A DNA stretch of 64,000 nucleotides, from NCBI RefSeq assembly GCF_002953935.1, contig NZ_CP026514.1, forward strand, positions 3,844,001 to 3,908,000. Direction: 5' to 3'. Position numbers and translations under genes: made by a program. Positions 17,683 through 26,297 of this stretch are shown one piece after another; the stretch's first letter is position 1, and the number at the start of each line of letters is the position of its first letter. The DNA comes from Arthrobacter sp. PGP41 (GTDB taxonomy: Bacteria > Actinomycetota > Actinomycetes > Actinomycetales > Micrococcaceae). The notes under the pieces were generated by a model, which made no database searches, was not told the origin of the DNA, and saw only the letters and a list, made by a program, of their open reading frames with translations.

Positions 17683-18933
17683 ATGTCAACGTCCGAGACC
17701 ACCGCCCTGGCTCCAGAGAAGAAGCCGAACAGGGCCTTCGCAACCCTCCAGCGGCTGGGCCGCTGCCTGATGCTGCCCATCGCCGTCCTCCCCGCCGCCG
17801 GCATCCTGCTTCGCATCGGGCAGGCAGACCTGTTGGGCGCGATCCCCGGCTTCGAAGGCGGCGCAGCCGTCATCTCCGCCGCGGGCAACGCCGTCTTCAC
17901 CTGGCTGCCGCTCATCTTCGCCGTCGGCATCGCCATCGGCTGGGCCAAGAAGGCCGACGGTTCCACCGCATTGGCAGCAGTGGTGGGATACATGGTGATT
18001 GACGGCGTCTTCAAGGCCATGTCCCCCCTGGTCCTGGCCGGCCAGGTTGACCCCGCCGGCAAGCCCGCCATGATCAACTACGGCGTCCTGGCCGGCATTG
18101 TGGTGGGCCTGCTGTCCGCCATGCTTTGGCAGCGGTTCTACCGCACCAAACTGCCGGACTTCCTGGGCTTCTTCAGCGGCCGCCGCCTGGTGCCCATCCT
18201 GACGTCCGTCACCAGCCTGGCAGCCGGCGTCGTCCTTGCCCTGTTCTACCCGCTCTTCAACGCCGGGCTCTCGGCAGTGGGCGAAGCCGTAGCCGGCAAC
18301 GCCGTGGCCGGTGGCGGCGTCTATGGTTTCGCCAACCGCATGCTCATCCCGGCCGGCCTGCACCACATCCTCAACTCCGCCGTGTGGTTCCTCATTGGCG
18401 ACTACACCGACGCCTCGGGACAGCTTGTCCGCGGCGACCTCAACCGCTTCTTCGCCGGCGACCCCAGCGCAGGCATCTTCATGACCGGATTCTTCCCCAT
18501 CATGATGTTCGGCCTGCCGGCAGCAGCCCTTGCCATCTGGCGCCACGCCAAGCCCTCGCAAAAGAAGATCGTGGGCGGCATCATGCTTTCCACCGCCCTC
18601 ACCGCCTTCTTCACCGGCATCACCGAACCGCTTGAGTACTCCTTCATGTTCGTCGCCTTCCCGCTCTACATCGTCCATGCAGTCCTCACCGGGACGTCCA
18701 TGGCCCTGGTCAATGCCCTGGACATCCACCATGGCTTCACGTTCTCTGCCGGGCTGATCGACTTCGTCCTCAACTTCGGTAAGTCGGAGAACGGCTGGCT
18801 GCTCATCCCCATCGGACTGGGCTACGCGGTGGTCTACTACTTCCTCTTCTCCATCGTCATCAAGCGCTGGAACCTGCGGACGCCCGGCCGCGAAGACGAC
18901 GAAGTCACTGTGGAGACAGACGCCGCCAAGTAG
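17683..18933 (+). CDS. PTS system N-acetylglucosamine-specific EIIC permease
   Basis: 416 residues, about ten membrane segments, of the PTS glucose-superfamily EIIC fold. Typical stretches are [20 protein letters not shown] near the N-terminus, [19 protein letters not shown], and the conserved [12 protein letters not shown] late in the protein. No EIIB or EIIA domain is attached; the C-terminal 20 residues are charged and cytosolic. It transports and phosphorylates the sugar with the divergent EIIB and EIIA; GlcNAc is inferred from nagB and nagA downstream. Confidence 0.9.
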   Translation: MSTSETTALAPEKKPNRAFATLQRLGRCLMLPIAVLPAAGILLRIGQADLLGAIPGFEGGAAVISAAGNAVFTWLPLIFAVGIAIGWAKKADGSTALAAVVGYMVIDGVFKAMSPLVLAGQVDPAGKPAMINYGVLAGIVVGLLSAMLWQRFYRTKLPDFLGFFSGRRLVPILTSVTSLAAGVVLALFYPLFNAGLSAVGEAVAGNAVAGGGVYGFANRMLIPAGLHHILNSAVWFLIGDYTDASGQLVRGDLNRFFAGDPSAGIFMTGFFPIMMFGLPAAALAIWRHAKPSQKKIVGGIMLSTALTAFFTGITEPLEYSFMFVAFPLYIVHAVLTGTSMALVNALDIHHGFTFSAGLIDFVLNFGKSENGWLLIPIGLGYAVVYYFLFSIVIKRWNLRTPGREDDEVTVETDAAK

Positions 18934-19000
18934 CGGCATCCCCCTCCCCCGCCCACCCCGCCGCCAAGCAACGGCGCCAGCAACCGAAAGTATCTTCACC

Positions 19001-19780
19001 GTGGAAATCATCATCCTTCCCGCCCCTGCCGACGTAGCACGCACGGCCGCGGACGCCATCGAGGAACAGGTCCGCCGCGGCCCGTCCGTCCTGGGCCTCG
19101 CCACCGGGTCCACCCCGCTGGGCACCTACCAGGAGCTCATCGAACGGCACCGGACCGGCGGCCTGAGCTTTGCCGGGGCGCAAGCCTTCCTCCTCGATGA
19201 GTATGTTGGCCTGCCCAGCACGCACCCGCAGTCCTACCACTCGGTGATCCGGGACGAGTTCACGGCCAGCGTGGATTTCGATGCGGACGCGGTACATGGG
19301 CTGGACGGGATGGCGGAGGACCTGCGGGCCGAGGCGGAGCAGTACGAGGCGCGGATTGCAGCTGCGGGAGGGGTGGATATCCAGATCCTGGGCATCGGCA
19401 CGGACGGCCACGTGGGGTTCAACGAACCGATGTCGTCACTGGCCTCCCGGACCAGGATCAAGACCCTCACCCGGCAGACGCGGCAGGACAACGCCCGCTT
19501 CTTCGACCACGCGGACGACGTGCCGGACCATGTCCTGACGCAGGGGCTGGGCACCATCCGCGAGGCCCGGCACCTGCTGCTGCTCGCCATGGGCGAGGCC
19601 AAGGCGGAGGCCATCGCGGCCGCCGTCGAGGGCCCGGTCGCCGCCAACTGCCCCGCGTCCGCGCTCCAGCTGCATCCGCATGTCACGGTCCTGGTTGACG
19701 AGGCCGCGGCCTCGCTGCTGGCCCACCGGGCCTACTACCAGGACACGTTCGGACGGAAGCCGGCGTGGCAGGGGCTCTGA
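19001..19780 (+). CDS. nagB: Glucosamine-6-phosphate deaminase
   Basis: 259 residues, family length. [16 protein letters not shown] binds the phosphate, LLDEYVG holds the catalytic Asp (D66/67 region), and [13 protein letters not shown] (131-143) supplies the active-site His. Converts GlcN-6-P to fructose-6-phosphate and ammonia. GTG start at 19001. The allosteric C-terminus of E. coli NagB is not obvious. It overlaps the next gene by 16 bases. Confidence 0.95.
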   Translation: MEIIILPAPADVARTAADAIEEQVRRGPSVLGLATGSTPLGTYQELIERHRTGGLSFAGAQAFLLDEYVGLPSTHPQSYHSVIRDEFTASVDFDADAVHGLDGMAEDLRAEAEQYEARIAAAGGVDIQILGIGTDGHVGFNEPMSSLASRTRIKTLTRQTRQDNARFFDHADDVPDHVLTQGLGTIREARHLLLLAMGEAKAEAIAAAVEGPVAANCPASALQLHPHVTVLVDEAAASLLAHRAYYQDTFGRKPAWQGL

Positions 19781-20556
19781 GCACGGGCCAGGGTACGCCG
19801 GTGGCTGTCGTCAGCCGGCCGCAGCTGGAGCTTGCCGTGGAAAATGCCGACGGCGTGCGGCTGGCTGCCGCCGTCGGCGCGGCCCGCGTGGAGCTCTGCG
19901 CAGCCCTCGCCGAAACCGAGGGCATCACACCCAGCATCGGGATGACGGAACAGGCCTGCCGCGTCGGGCTGCCCGTCCACGTCCTGGTGCGGCCGCGCCC
20001 GGGCAACTTCGCCTACTCCGATGACGAACTCGACGTCATCGAGCGCGACGTGGCCGCCTCGCTGGCCGCCGGGGCCGCCGGTGTCGTGGTGGGGCTGCTC
20101 GGGGCCGACGGCGGGCCGGACGTTCCTGCCCTCCGCCGGATCGTTGAAGCGGCACGCCGGTCCAATCCGTCTGCGGAAATCACGTTCCACCGGGCGTTCG
20201 ATGCTGCCCTCGCGGCCGGCGCCGACCCTGCGGACGCGCTGGCCCGGCTCCAGCAGGCAGGCGTGGACCGCGTCCTGACGAGCGGCGGCAGTCCGGACTG
20301 CGGCTCAGGCCTCGCCATGCTGGGCGGCCTGGTCGGGCTGGGACGCACGCACGCTCCGACGGTCCAGATCATGGCCGGCGGAGGAGTGACGCTTGACCTG
20401 GTACCGTCACTGCTCGGCATCGGCGTCCACGCCGTGCACACCTCCGCCCGGCCACGCCTGAACGGCCGTTCCGGCACGGACCGCGCAGATGCCGCCGATC
20501 CTGACCTGGCAGCCCGGTTGGCGGCAGCACTGACGACGCGAGGACTGGAACCATGA
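19765..20556 (+). CDS. CutC family protein inside the nag operon
   Basis: 263 residues from the GTG at 19765; a GTG at 19801 would remove the overlap with nagB and give 251. Recognisable CutC pattern: [44 protein letters not shown] and VDRVLTSGG, a TIM-barrel fold. The family is named for copper homeostasis, but its biochemical role is unsettled. Position between nagB and nagA with overlaps on both sides argues for a part in amino-sugar metabolism; that is inference. Confidence 0.9.
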   Translation: MAGALSTGQGTPVAVVSRPQLELAVENADGVRLAAAVGAARVELCAALAETEGITPSIGMTEQACRVGLPVHVLVRPRPGNFAYSDDELDVIERDVAASLAAGAAGVVVGLLGADGGPDVPALRRIVEAARRSNPSAEITFHRAFDAALAAGADPADALARLQQAGVDRVLTSGGSPDCGSGLAMLGGLVGLGRTHAPTVQIMAGGGVTLDLVPSLLGIGVHAVHTSARPRLNGRSGTDRADAADPDLAARLAAALTTRGLEP

Positions 20557-21770
20557 GCCCCGAACTGATTCTTCGTGGCCGCATTGTCACCGGAAGCATG
20601 GACGTCCCCGATGGTGTCGTGGCGGTCGACGGCGGCGTGATCACCTACGCGGGCCCGGCGTCGGGATTTTCCGTGCCGGACTCAGGCGGGGCCGAAGGTG
20701 CCGGGCCGGACGTTGCCGGACGTGTCCTTTTGCCCGGGCTGGTGGACCTGCATTGCCATGGGGCACTGGGCTCGGATTTCTCCGAAGGATCCGTCGAGGG
20801 TGCCCGGTCCGCGGCACAATACCTGCACAGCCGCGGAACCACCACGCTGCTGGGGAGCCTGGTGACGGGATCGCCGGAGCACCTGGTCCGGAACCTCAAA
20901 GCCCTGCGGGGCCTGGCGGATGAGGGGCTGATCGCCGGTTCCCATCTTGAGGGCCCCTTCCTCGCTTCGGCACAGTGCGGCGCACACGACCCCGCGCTGC
21001 TGCGCGAACCCGACGCCGGACTGGTGGCCGAGCTGCTTGAAGCGGCCGGCCCGTCCCTGGCCTCAATGACATTAGCAGCGGAACTTCCGGGCGCTGGAGC
21101 CCTTGCGGCCATGCTCACTGCGCGGGGGATCATTCCCTCCCTGGGCCACACTGCCGCAGACCCCAGCACCGCGGCAGCCTTCCTGGAACAGGCGGCCGCA
21201 GGACTCGCGGCCCCGGGCAGCCCCTCCGCCAGGACGCGCCCAACCGTCACGCACCTGTTCAATGCCATGCCCGGCCTGCACCACCGCTCCCCCGGACCGG
21301 TGTCATCCAGCCTCCGGGCTGCGCACGCAGGCAACGCCGTGGTGGAGCTGATCGCCGACGGCGTCCACCTTGCCCCGGAAACCGTCAAGATGGTGTTCGA
21401 GCTGGTGGGGGCAGAAAACATCGCACTGGTCACCGACTCGATGGCCGCCACCGGCCTTCACGACGGCCAGTACCGGCTGGGGACACTGGCTGTCACGGTG
21501 GACAGGGGCGTGGCCAGGGTGGACAACACCGGTGCCATCGCGGGTGGAACCGCTACCTTGCTGGACGTTGTGCGGACCACGGTTGCGGCAGGCGTCACCC
21601 TTCAGGCTGCGGTCCTCGCGGCAACGGCCGTACCTGCCTCCGTCCTGGGACTGTCCTTGCAGGTGGGAGACCTGCGCGCCGGCATGCGTGCCGACGTCGT
21701 CCTTGTTGACCGGGACCTGCGTCTTGGGGGAGTGCTGCGCCGGGGCGAGTGGGTCACGCCGCCGGGGTAG
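20553..21770 (+). CDS. nagA: N-acetylglucosamine-6-phosphate deacetylase
   Basis: 405 residues of the amidohydrolase superfamily. Metal-binding HCH in LVDLHCHGALGSDF (H67, H69), a GSHLEGPFLA loop, GHTAA, a THLFNAMPGLHHR segment and LVTDSMAATG with the catalytic Asp. Removes acetate from GlcNAc-6-P, giving the NagB substrate. ATG at 20553 overlaps the cutC stop by four bases. Confidence 0.95.
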   Translation: MSPELILRGRIVTGSMDVPDGVVAVDGGVITYAGPASGFSVPDSGGAEGAGPDVAGRVLLPGLVDLHCHGALGSDFSEGSVEGARSAAQYLHSRGTTTLLGSLVTGSPEHLVRNLKALRGLADEGLIAGSHLEGPFLASAQCGAHDPALLREPDAGLVAELLEAAGPSLASMTLAAELPGAGALAAMLTARGIIPSLGHTAADPSTAAAFLEQAAAGLAAPGSPSARTRPTVTHLFNAMPGLHHRSPGPVSSSLRAAHAGNAVVELIADGVHLAPETVKMVFELVGAENIALVTDSMAATGLHDGQYRLGTLAVTVDRGVARVDNTGAIAGGTATLLDVVRTTVAAGVTLQAAVLAATAVPASVLGLSLQVGDLRAGMRADVVLVDRDLRLGGVLRRGEWVTPPG

Positions 21771-21825
21771 CGGTGTTCCGTTGTCCGGACGTTGAATGTC
21801 AGACCCCACCGCCAAGATGGATTCA

Positions 21826-22899
21826 TGGACAGCAACCCGGTGGCGGAGGCGGATGCGGCAGTAGACGCACCTGTGGCTGCTTGTGAGGCGGTGCTCAGTG
21901 GCAGCGGTACCGCTCCTTCCCGTGCGCCTGGTTCCGGTCCTGCTGGCGGGCTTGTTGGCGGGGCTGATGACGATCCGTTGCAGCAGGTCGCTGATGGGGC
22001 TTCGGATGTTCTAGGCGGGCTGGCCCGGTCCGAGGCGAAGCTGGCGGCGTTGAGGGCGCACGCGGTTCAAGTGTTCGCTGCCGCCACGAGCGTGCTGAAC
22101 GCTCCGGCGTCCTCGCCGCATGAGGCAACGGCCCAGAACCGGAGCCTGGCGGCCGAAGTGGGGTGTGCGCTGGTGATCGGTGACCGGGCCGCCGGCGCCC
22201 TGCCGGCCGAGTCCTGCGCCCTGACCACGTCCCTGCCCGGACCCTTGCCGCGTTGGAGTCCGGGACGATTTCCTGGGCGCACGCTGGGGCAGCCGCCCTG
22301 GAGGCCCATTCCCTGGATCCGGATACACCAAAACCGGCCGGAGCGGCCACCATCGGGGAGATGCCGGCTTACCGGTTCAAGGCCAAGGCCAGAACTTGGC
22401 GGGAACGCCGCCACCCCGAATCGCTGGAGAAGCGCCACGCCAAGGGTGTGGCGGACCGGCGGGTGGAGTGCTGGCCGGACAGCGACGGGATGGCTTGGGT
22501 CGCCGCGCGCCTGCCCGCGGACCAGGCACTGGCGATCTGGAACCGGCTCAACGCACTCGCCCGGGGAACCGCCCTGCTCGGCCTGACTGATGAGCCGGCG
22601 ATGCTGGACGGGCACGGCCCGATCCCGGCGTCCATGGCCCGGGGCCTTGTGGCTAACGGGGCGGAGTCGTTCCACCGGGTCCTGGTCGATCCGAGGGGCG
22701 GGGCACCGCTGGAGATCGGCCGGCCAGCTACCGGGTCACCAAGGCGATGAGGAACTGGCTCAGGCTGCGGGACGGCAGCGGCTGGAAACCCACACCAGCC
22801 ACCAAGGACGAACCACCCGGCTGGATCTCACCCACTGGCCGCCCGGACTCACCCCTGCTAAAATGCCGGGGCTCCTGCCCGCGGGAAGGAGCACCCTAG
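21826..22899 (+). pseudogene. Degraded DUF222 / 13E12-type HNH endonuclease gene
   Basis: Reads as a DUF222 protein only if the frame is changed twice. Frame one runs from the ATG at 21826 to about 22235 (AAEVGCALVIGDRAAGALPAES). Frame two continues with ESGTISWAHAG through FHRVLVDPRGGAPLEIGR to about 22725. Frame three resumes with YRVTKAMRNWLRLRDG at 22729 and stops at TAG 22897. The HNH core that should follow LRLRDG is missing: the text jumps straight to GWKPTPATKDEPPGW, the region normally after the HNH. Other in-frame losses are likely too. The family is multi-copy in these genomes, so the loss is probably neutral. Confidence 0.85.
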
Positions 22900-22945
22900 A
22901 AGATGCGCTCCAGGACTTGATGTCAGGCTGAGGTAACCAAAAAGC

Positions 22946-23875
22946 TCAGCCGGCCCCCGGCAGGCAGACTTCCACGAGGCCGTCGCTCACACGGGTTTCG
23001 AACAGTGGCTGCCGTGCCGTTGCGGGGCCAGCCTGGACTTCCCCCGTACGGAGCGAGAAGGTGCTTCCGTGCCAGGGGCAGACGACGCACGGGTCGCCGC
23101 TGCCATCACCACCGCCAGAAGCCCCGCCAGCCCGAACCGCCCCGGCCTGAAGCCTTCCGCCCCTCAGCTTGCCTTCGTGCAGCGGCCCGGAGAGGTGGCT
23201 GCAGACATCGGACAGAACGCGCACGTCTTCTGCCTCCCGGTAGACAAGCAACGGGATTTCGGCAACAACAAGTTTGTGGAGCTTGCCGTCCGGCAGTTCC
23301 GCGAGCGGTGCCAGGGGCTGCCAGCCGCTCGGGAAGCGGTGCGGGATCTCCTCGCTGTGGTTCACGCCGGCCGCCTGCCGGTAGGTGAGGTGGCCGCCCA
23401 GGAAACCGCCAGCGCCCACTGCGGCAAGGCCAAGGTACGCAAGCGCCTTGCCGGCTGCCCGGCTTCCCTGGGCACGTGCAACCAGGGAGGCGGCGTAAAG
23501 GCTCGTGGCGGTGATGTTGGCAGCAGCGTGGACAAGTCCAACCCGCTGCTGCTGCGGGTGCAACTGGGTCCAGTCGGTAAAGCCGGCCACCGCGGTAGGC
23601 ACAGCGGCGCCGGTTCCCACTCCTATCAGCAGTGCGGCGGCCCGGTCGTTGCCGGGCAAGGCGTCAAGCACGGCGGCGGATATCCATGCACCCAACGGCA
23701 CCTGGACCGCCAGCGGGTGCACAGGGTGCCCGATCGGGACCCCGTGCAGGACGTCGCGCGCCCACTTGGGCCGGATGACGCGCTTCACCACTTTTCGGAC
23801 CTTCTTGGAAAGGGGATCCAGCCACTCGGCATCCTCCAGGCGGGTAACAAGTTCCAGTGCAGGCAGCGGTTTCAT
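22946..23875 (-). CDS. DUF2231 membrane domain fused to a Rieske [2Fe-2S] domain
   Basis: 309 residues. Residues about 40-175 form a DUF2231-type four-helix membrane unit (GHPVHPLAVQVPLGAWI, then GFTDWTQLH). Residues about 185-305 form a Rieske ferredoxin-like domain with both cluster boxes, CSHLSGPLHEG and CPWHGSTF. A Gly/Ala insertion of about 25 residues sits between the boxes. Probably a membrane-anchored electron-transfer subunit or sensor; no oxygenase partner is next to it. ATG at 23875. Confidence 0.85.
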   Translation of the reverse strand: MKPLPALELVTRLEDAEWLDPLSKKVRKVVKRVIRPKWARDVLHGVPIGHPVHPLAVQVPLGAWISAAVLDALPGNDRAAALLIGVGTGAAVPTAVAGFTDWTQLHPQQQRVGLVHAAANITATSLYAASLVARAQGSRAAGKALAYLGLAAVGAGGFLGGHLTYRQAAGVNHSEEIPHRFPSGWQPLAPLAELPDGKLHKLVVAEIPLLVYREAEDVRVLSDVCSHLSGPLHEGKLRGGRLQAGAVRAGGASGGGDGSGDPCVVCPWHGSTFSLRTGEVQAGPATARQPLFETRVSDGLVEVCLPGAG

Positions 23876-23965
23876 GCGTCTTCCTTACCCCTTTGCTCCG
23901 TGTAAGTCCGTCGCGTGAAGCTTACTTACCGGCAGGGTCAAAGCACAGGGCAACGGCGGTGAAAC

Positions 23966-24265
23966 CTAACGCAGCGGAGAGCCCAGGACCGTGAACTGAT
24001 GGCCGCCCATTTCACCGGACAGCAGGGGCATGGCCTCGGTTATGGCCTCCTGCACGCTGTCCAGTTCCAACGAAGCCCGGTGTGCCTCCGGTGATTCCCA
24101 CAGTTCACACACGAACACCGTATCCGGCGCGGCATCGTTGATGCCCACCTCGTAGAGCAGGCAGCCTGCCTCCTTCAGCCCGGCCATGGGCCGGACCAGG
24201 ATGGAAACTACGGCGTCGCGCTGGCCGGGCTTGGTCTCAAGGGTTCCCACATTCGCAAACGTCAT
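23966..24265 (-). CDS. Antibiotic biosynthesis monooxygenase (ABM) domain protein
   Basis: 99 residues with the dimeric ferredoxin-like ABM pattern: a VGTLETKPGQRDAVVSIL strand-helix, CLLYEVGINDA and FVCELWESPEAHRASLE. Members are small cytosolic quinol or haem oxygenases or proteins of unknown role. ATG at 24265. It lies downstream of Rieske-independent gene dctA's 3' end on the same strand. Confidence 0.85.
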   Translation of the reverse strand: MTFANVGTLETKPGQRDAVVSILVRPMAGLKEAGCLLYEVGINDAAPDTVFVCELWESPEAHRASLELDSVQEAITEAMPLLSGEMGGHQFTVLGSPLR

Positions 24266-24303
24266 AGGGACAGTGTGCAGGACGGGGACGGCAGGACGCG
24301 GCG

Positions 24304-25743
24304 CTACCGCGCCGTCGCAGGGGAAGTCTCCACGGCTGGGGCTTCCACCGGGTGGGACCGTTCGATTTCGGTCACCACTGCGGGGCCGCCCGGCACCTCG
24401 GTGCCGGGCGGGCCGGATGCCGCCTCCGCCGTCGTAATGTCACCGGCAAAGGCACGCAACATGGCGGCACGGTCGAACTGGCCCTCCCACTTGGCCACCA
24501 CAAAAGTGGCAACGCAGTTCCCCAGCAGGTTCACCACTACGCGCATGGAGTCCATCAGCCGGTCCGCGCCAAGGAGCAGCGCGACGCCGGCCACTGGGAA
24601 GATCCCCAGCGCACCCGCGGTGGCGGAGAGCGCCAGGAACGCCGAACCGGGTACGCCGGCCATTCCCTTGGAGGTGAGCATGAGGACCCCGAGGGCGGCA
24701 AGCTGCTGGCCCAGGTCCAGGTTGTAGCCAAAGGCCTGCGCCAGGAACAGCAGCGAGATGGAAAGGTACAGCGCGGCGCCGTCCAGGTTGAAGGAGTATC
24801 CGGTGGGGATCACCAGGCCGGTGGTGGCACGGGAACAGCCGGCGTTGGTCAGCTTGGTCATGATGCGTGGCAGCACAGACTCGGTGGACGCGGTGCCCAG
24901 TGCCAGGAGGAATTCCTCGCGGGTGTACTTCATGAACTGCCACAGCGGCACCCGCGGATATGCCCATGCCACAACGAACAGCAGACCGATGAACACTATT
25001 GCCGCGCCATAGCAGGCCGCGATCAGCAGCGCATAGGTGCCCAGCGAGCCCAGGCCGTACTGGCCGATGATGAAGGCCATGGCGCCAAAGGCTCCCACCG
25101 GAGCCACCCGCATGACCCAGCCCATGATCTTGAAGAACAGTTCGAGCACCGTTTCCATCAGGGTGATCACCGGCAGGCAGCGTTCACGGCCGACGACGAC
25201 GATCGCCGCACCGAAGAACACCGCGAAGCACAGGACCTGCAGCAGGCTGTTGCCGGCAAAGGCGCCCACCACGCTCGTGGGAATGATTCCCAGGATGAAG
25301 GCGCCGGCATCCTTGGGCGGGGCGGTTGCGGTTTTCGCATTGAGCGCGTCCTGGGAGAGCGACGCCGGATCGATGTTCAGTCCCGCGCCGGGCTGGACAA
25401 GGTTCCCCACAACGAGGCCGAAGACCAGGGCAAACAGGGTGGCCGCCGTGAAGTAGGTCAGCGCCTTGACGCCGGTGCGGCCCACGGCCTTGACGTCGCT
25501 GACCGCCGCGATGCCGGTGACGATCACCAGGAAAATCAGCGGTGCGATGATCATCTTGATCAGCTGGATGAAGCCGTCACCCAAGGGGCGAAGCGCTGCG
25601 CCGATGTTTGGCCAGAAGTGGCCGATCAGGATGCCTGCGACGACGGCAACCAGGATCTGGAAAAAGAGGGACTTGTAGAGCGGTTTCCTGGCTGCCCCGG
25701 TTGGTGATTGCGGGGAGGGTGCTGCGTCGGCGGTGAAGTTCAT
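24304..25743 (-). CDS. dctA: C4-dicarboxylate / amino acid:cation symporter (DAACS family)
   Basis: 479 residues with eight membrane helices and two re-entrant loops expected. Signature stretches: IKMIIAPLIFLVIVTGIA, the serine-rich motif LALGTASTESVLPRI, PTGYSFNLDGAALYLSI, and the late helix VVNLLGNCVATFVVAKWEG. This arrangement fits DctA more than GltP, so import of succinate, malate or fumarate is likely. The C-terminal 45 residues are Pro/Glu-rich. A TTCC-N7-GGA palindrome lies about 90 bases upstream. ATG at 25743. Confidence 0.9.
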   Translation of the reverse strand: MNFTADAAPSPQSPTGAARKPLYKSLFFQILVAVVAGILIGHFWPNIGAALRPLGDGFIQLIKMIIAPLIFLVIVTGIAAVSDVKAVGRTGVKALTYFTAATLFALVFGLVVGNLVQPGAGLNIDPASLSQDALNAKTATAPPKDAGAFILGIIPTSVVGAFAGNSLLQVLCFAVFFGAAIVVVGRERCLPVITLMETVLELFFKIMGWVMRVAPVGAFGAMAFIIGQYGLGSLGTYALLIAACYGAAIVFIGLLFVVAWAYPRVPLWQFMKYTREEFLLALGTASTESVLPRIMTKLTNAGCSRATTGLVIPTGYSFNLDGAALYLSISLLFLAQAFGYNLDLGQQLAALGVLMLTSKGMAGVPGSAFLALSATAGALGIFPVAGVALLLGADRLMDSMRVVVNLLGNCVATFVVAKWEGQFDRAAMLRAFAGDITTAEAASGPPGTEVPGGPAVVTEIERSHPVEAPAVETSPATAR

Positions 25744-25832
25744 TCCAGTACCTGTTCGTAAAGGACGGACGGCACACGGGATGCCGCAGGGTCACGAGCC
25801 ACGCTAGGGAACCCATGTTTCCGGAAAGATAA

Positions 25833-25847
25833 ATCCGTAATGCGGAA
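25833..25847 (-). promoter_or_regulatory. TTCC-N7-GGAT palindrome upstream of dctA
   Basis: On the minus strand TTCCGCATTACGGAT, the same architecture as the TTCC-N7-GGAA elements before hyi (32559) and uraD (43482). It sits 90 bases from the dctA start in AT-rich DNA that may include the promoter. Confidence 0.4.
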
Positions 25848-25991
25848 TTATTAAACCGAAACGGCCGGCTGCGCCCCGGCGGCGGGAAATGAGCCGGCAA
25901 CTTATGTGACATGACAGCGCCACAGGGGAGTGAAAGTATCCCCTTGTCTCAGCTGCACGGGCTGCACCCAGCCCCGAAGAAACGGAGCATC

Positions 25992-26297
25992 ATGCCCCTC
26001 ACTCCCCCCACCGACGCCGAACTGGACACCATGATCCGGGCCCGCCTCGCCTCGCTCGGCATCGACCTCACCCAGCTTCCCGCCGGAACCGCCAGCGACC
26101 CGGAAACCGGAAGCCCGGGCCAGGCGTCGGTCCTGGCCAGCCTGCGCTCCTTCATGCGCACCACAGTCGCTGAACTCAGCGCCTACCAACTGCCTTTCGC
26201 CGGCCCGGCAGGCAGTGCGGACCCTGCGCTCTTGTCACAGCAGGCAGTTCCTCCCGCCCTGTACCCCTCGATTGACACTGCACGGAGGACGGCATGA
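25992..26297 (+). CDS. Small protein preceding the amidase, possible AtzG/GatC-like partner
   Basis: 101 residues from the ATG at 25992 (ACGGAG-like site). Acidic, helical, no signal peptide; the C-terminal third (LPFAGPAG...PPALYPSID) is Pro-rich and may wrap a partner. The stop overlaps the amidase start by four bases (ATGA). A small protein coupled to an amidase recalls AtzG-AtzE and GatC-GatA, so a subunit role is a reasonable inference; no family match is claimed. Confidence 0.7.
   Translation: MPLTPPTDAELDTMIRARLASLGIDLTQLPAGTASDPETGSPGQASVLASLRSFMRTTVAELSAYQLPFAGPAGSADPALLSQQAVPPALYPSIDTARRTA

Noticed and set aside
17686..19125. 479-codon open frame opposite the EIIC gene
   Set aside because: Lies entirely antisense to a strongly recognised PTS permease; its composition is that of a GC-rich shadow frame and has no recognisable motif.
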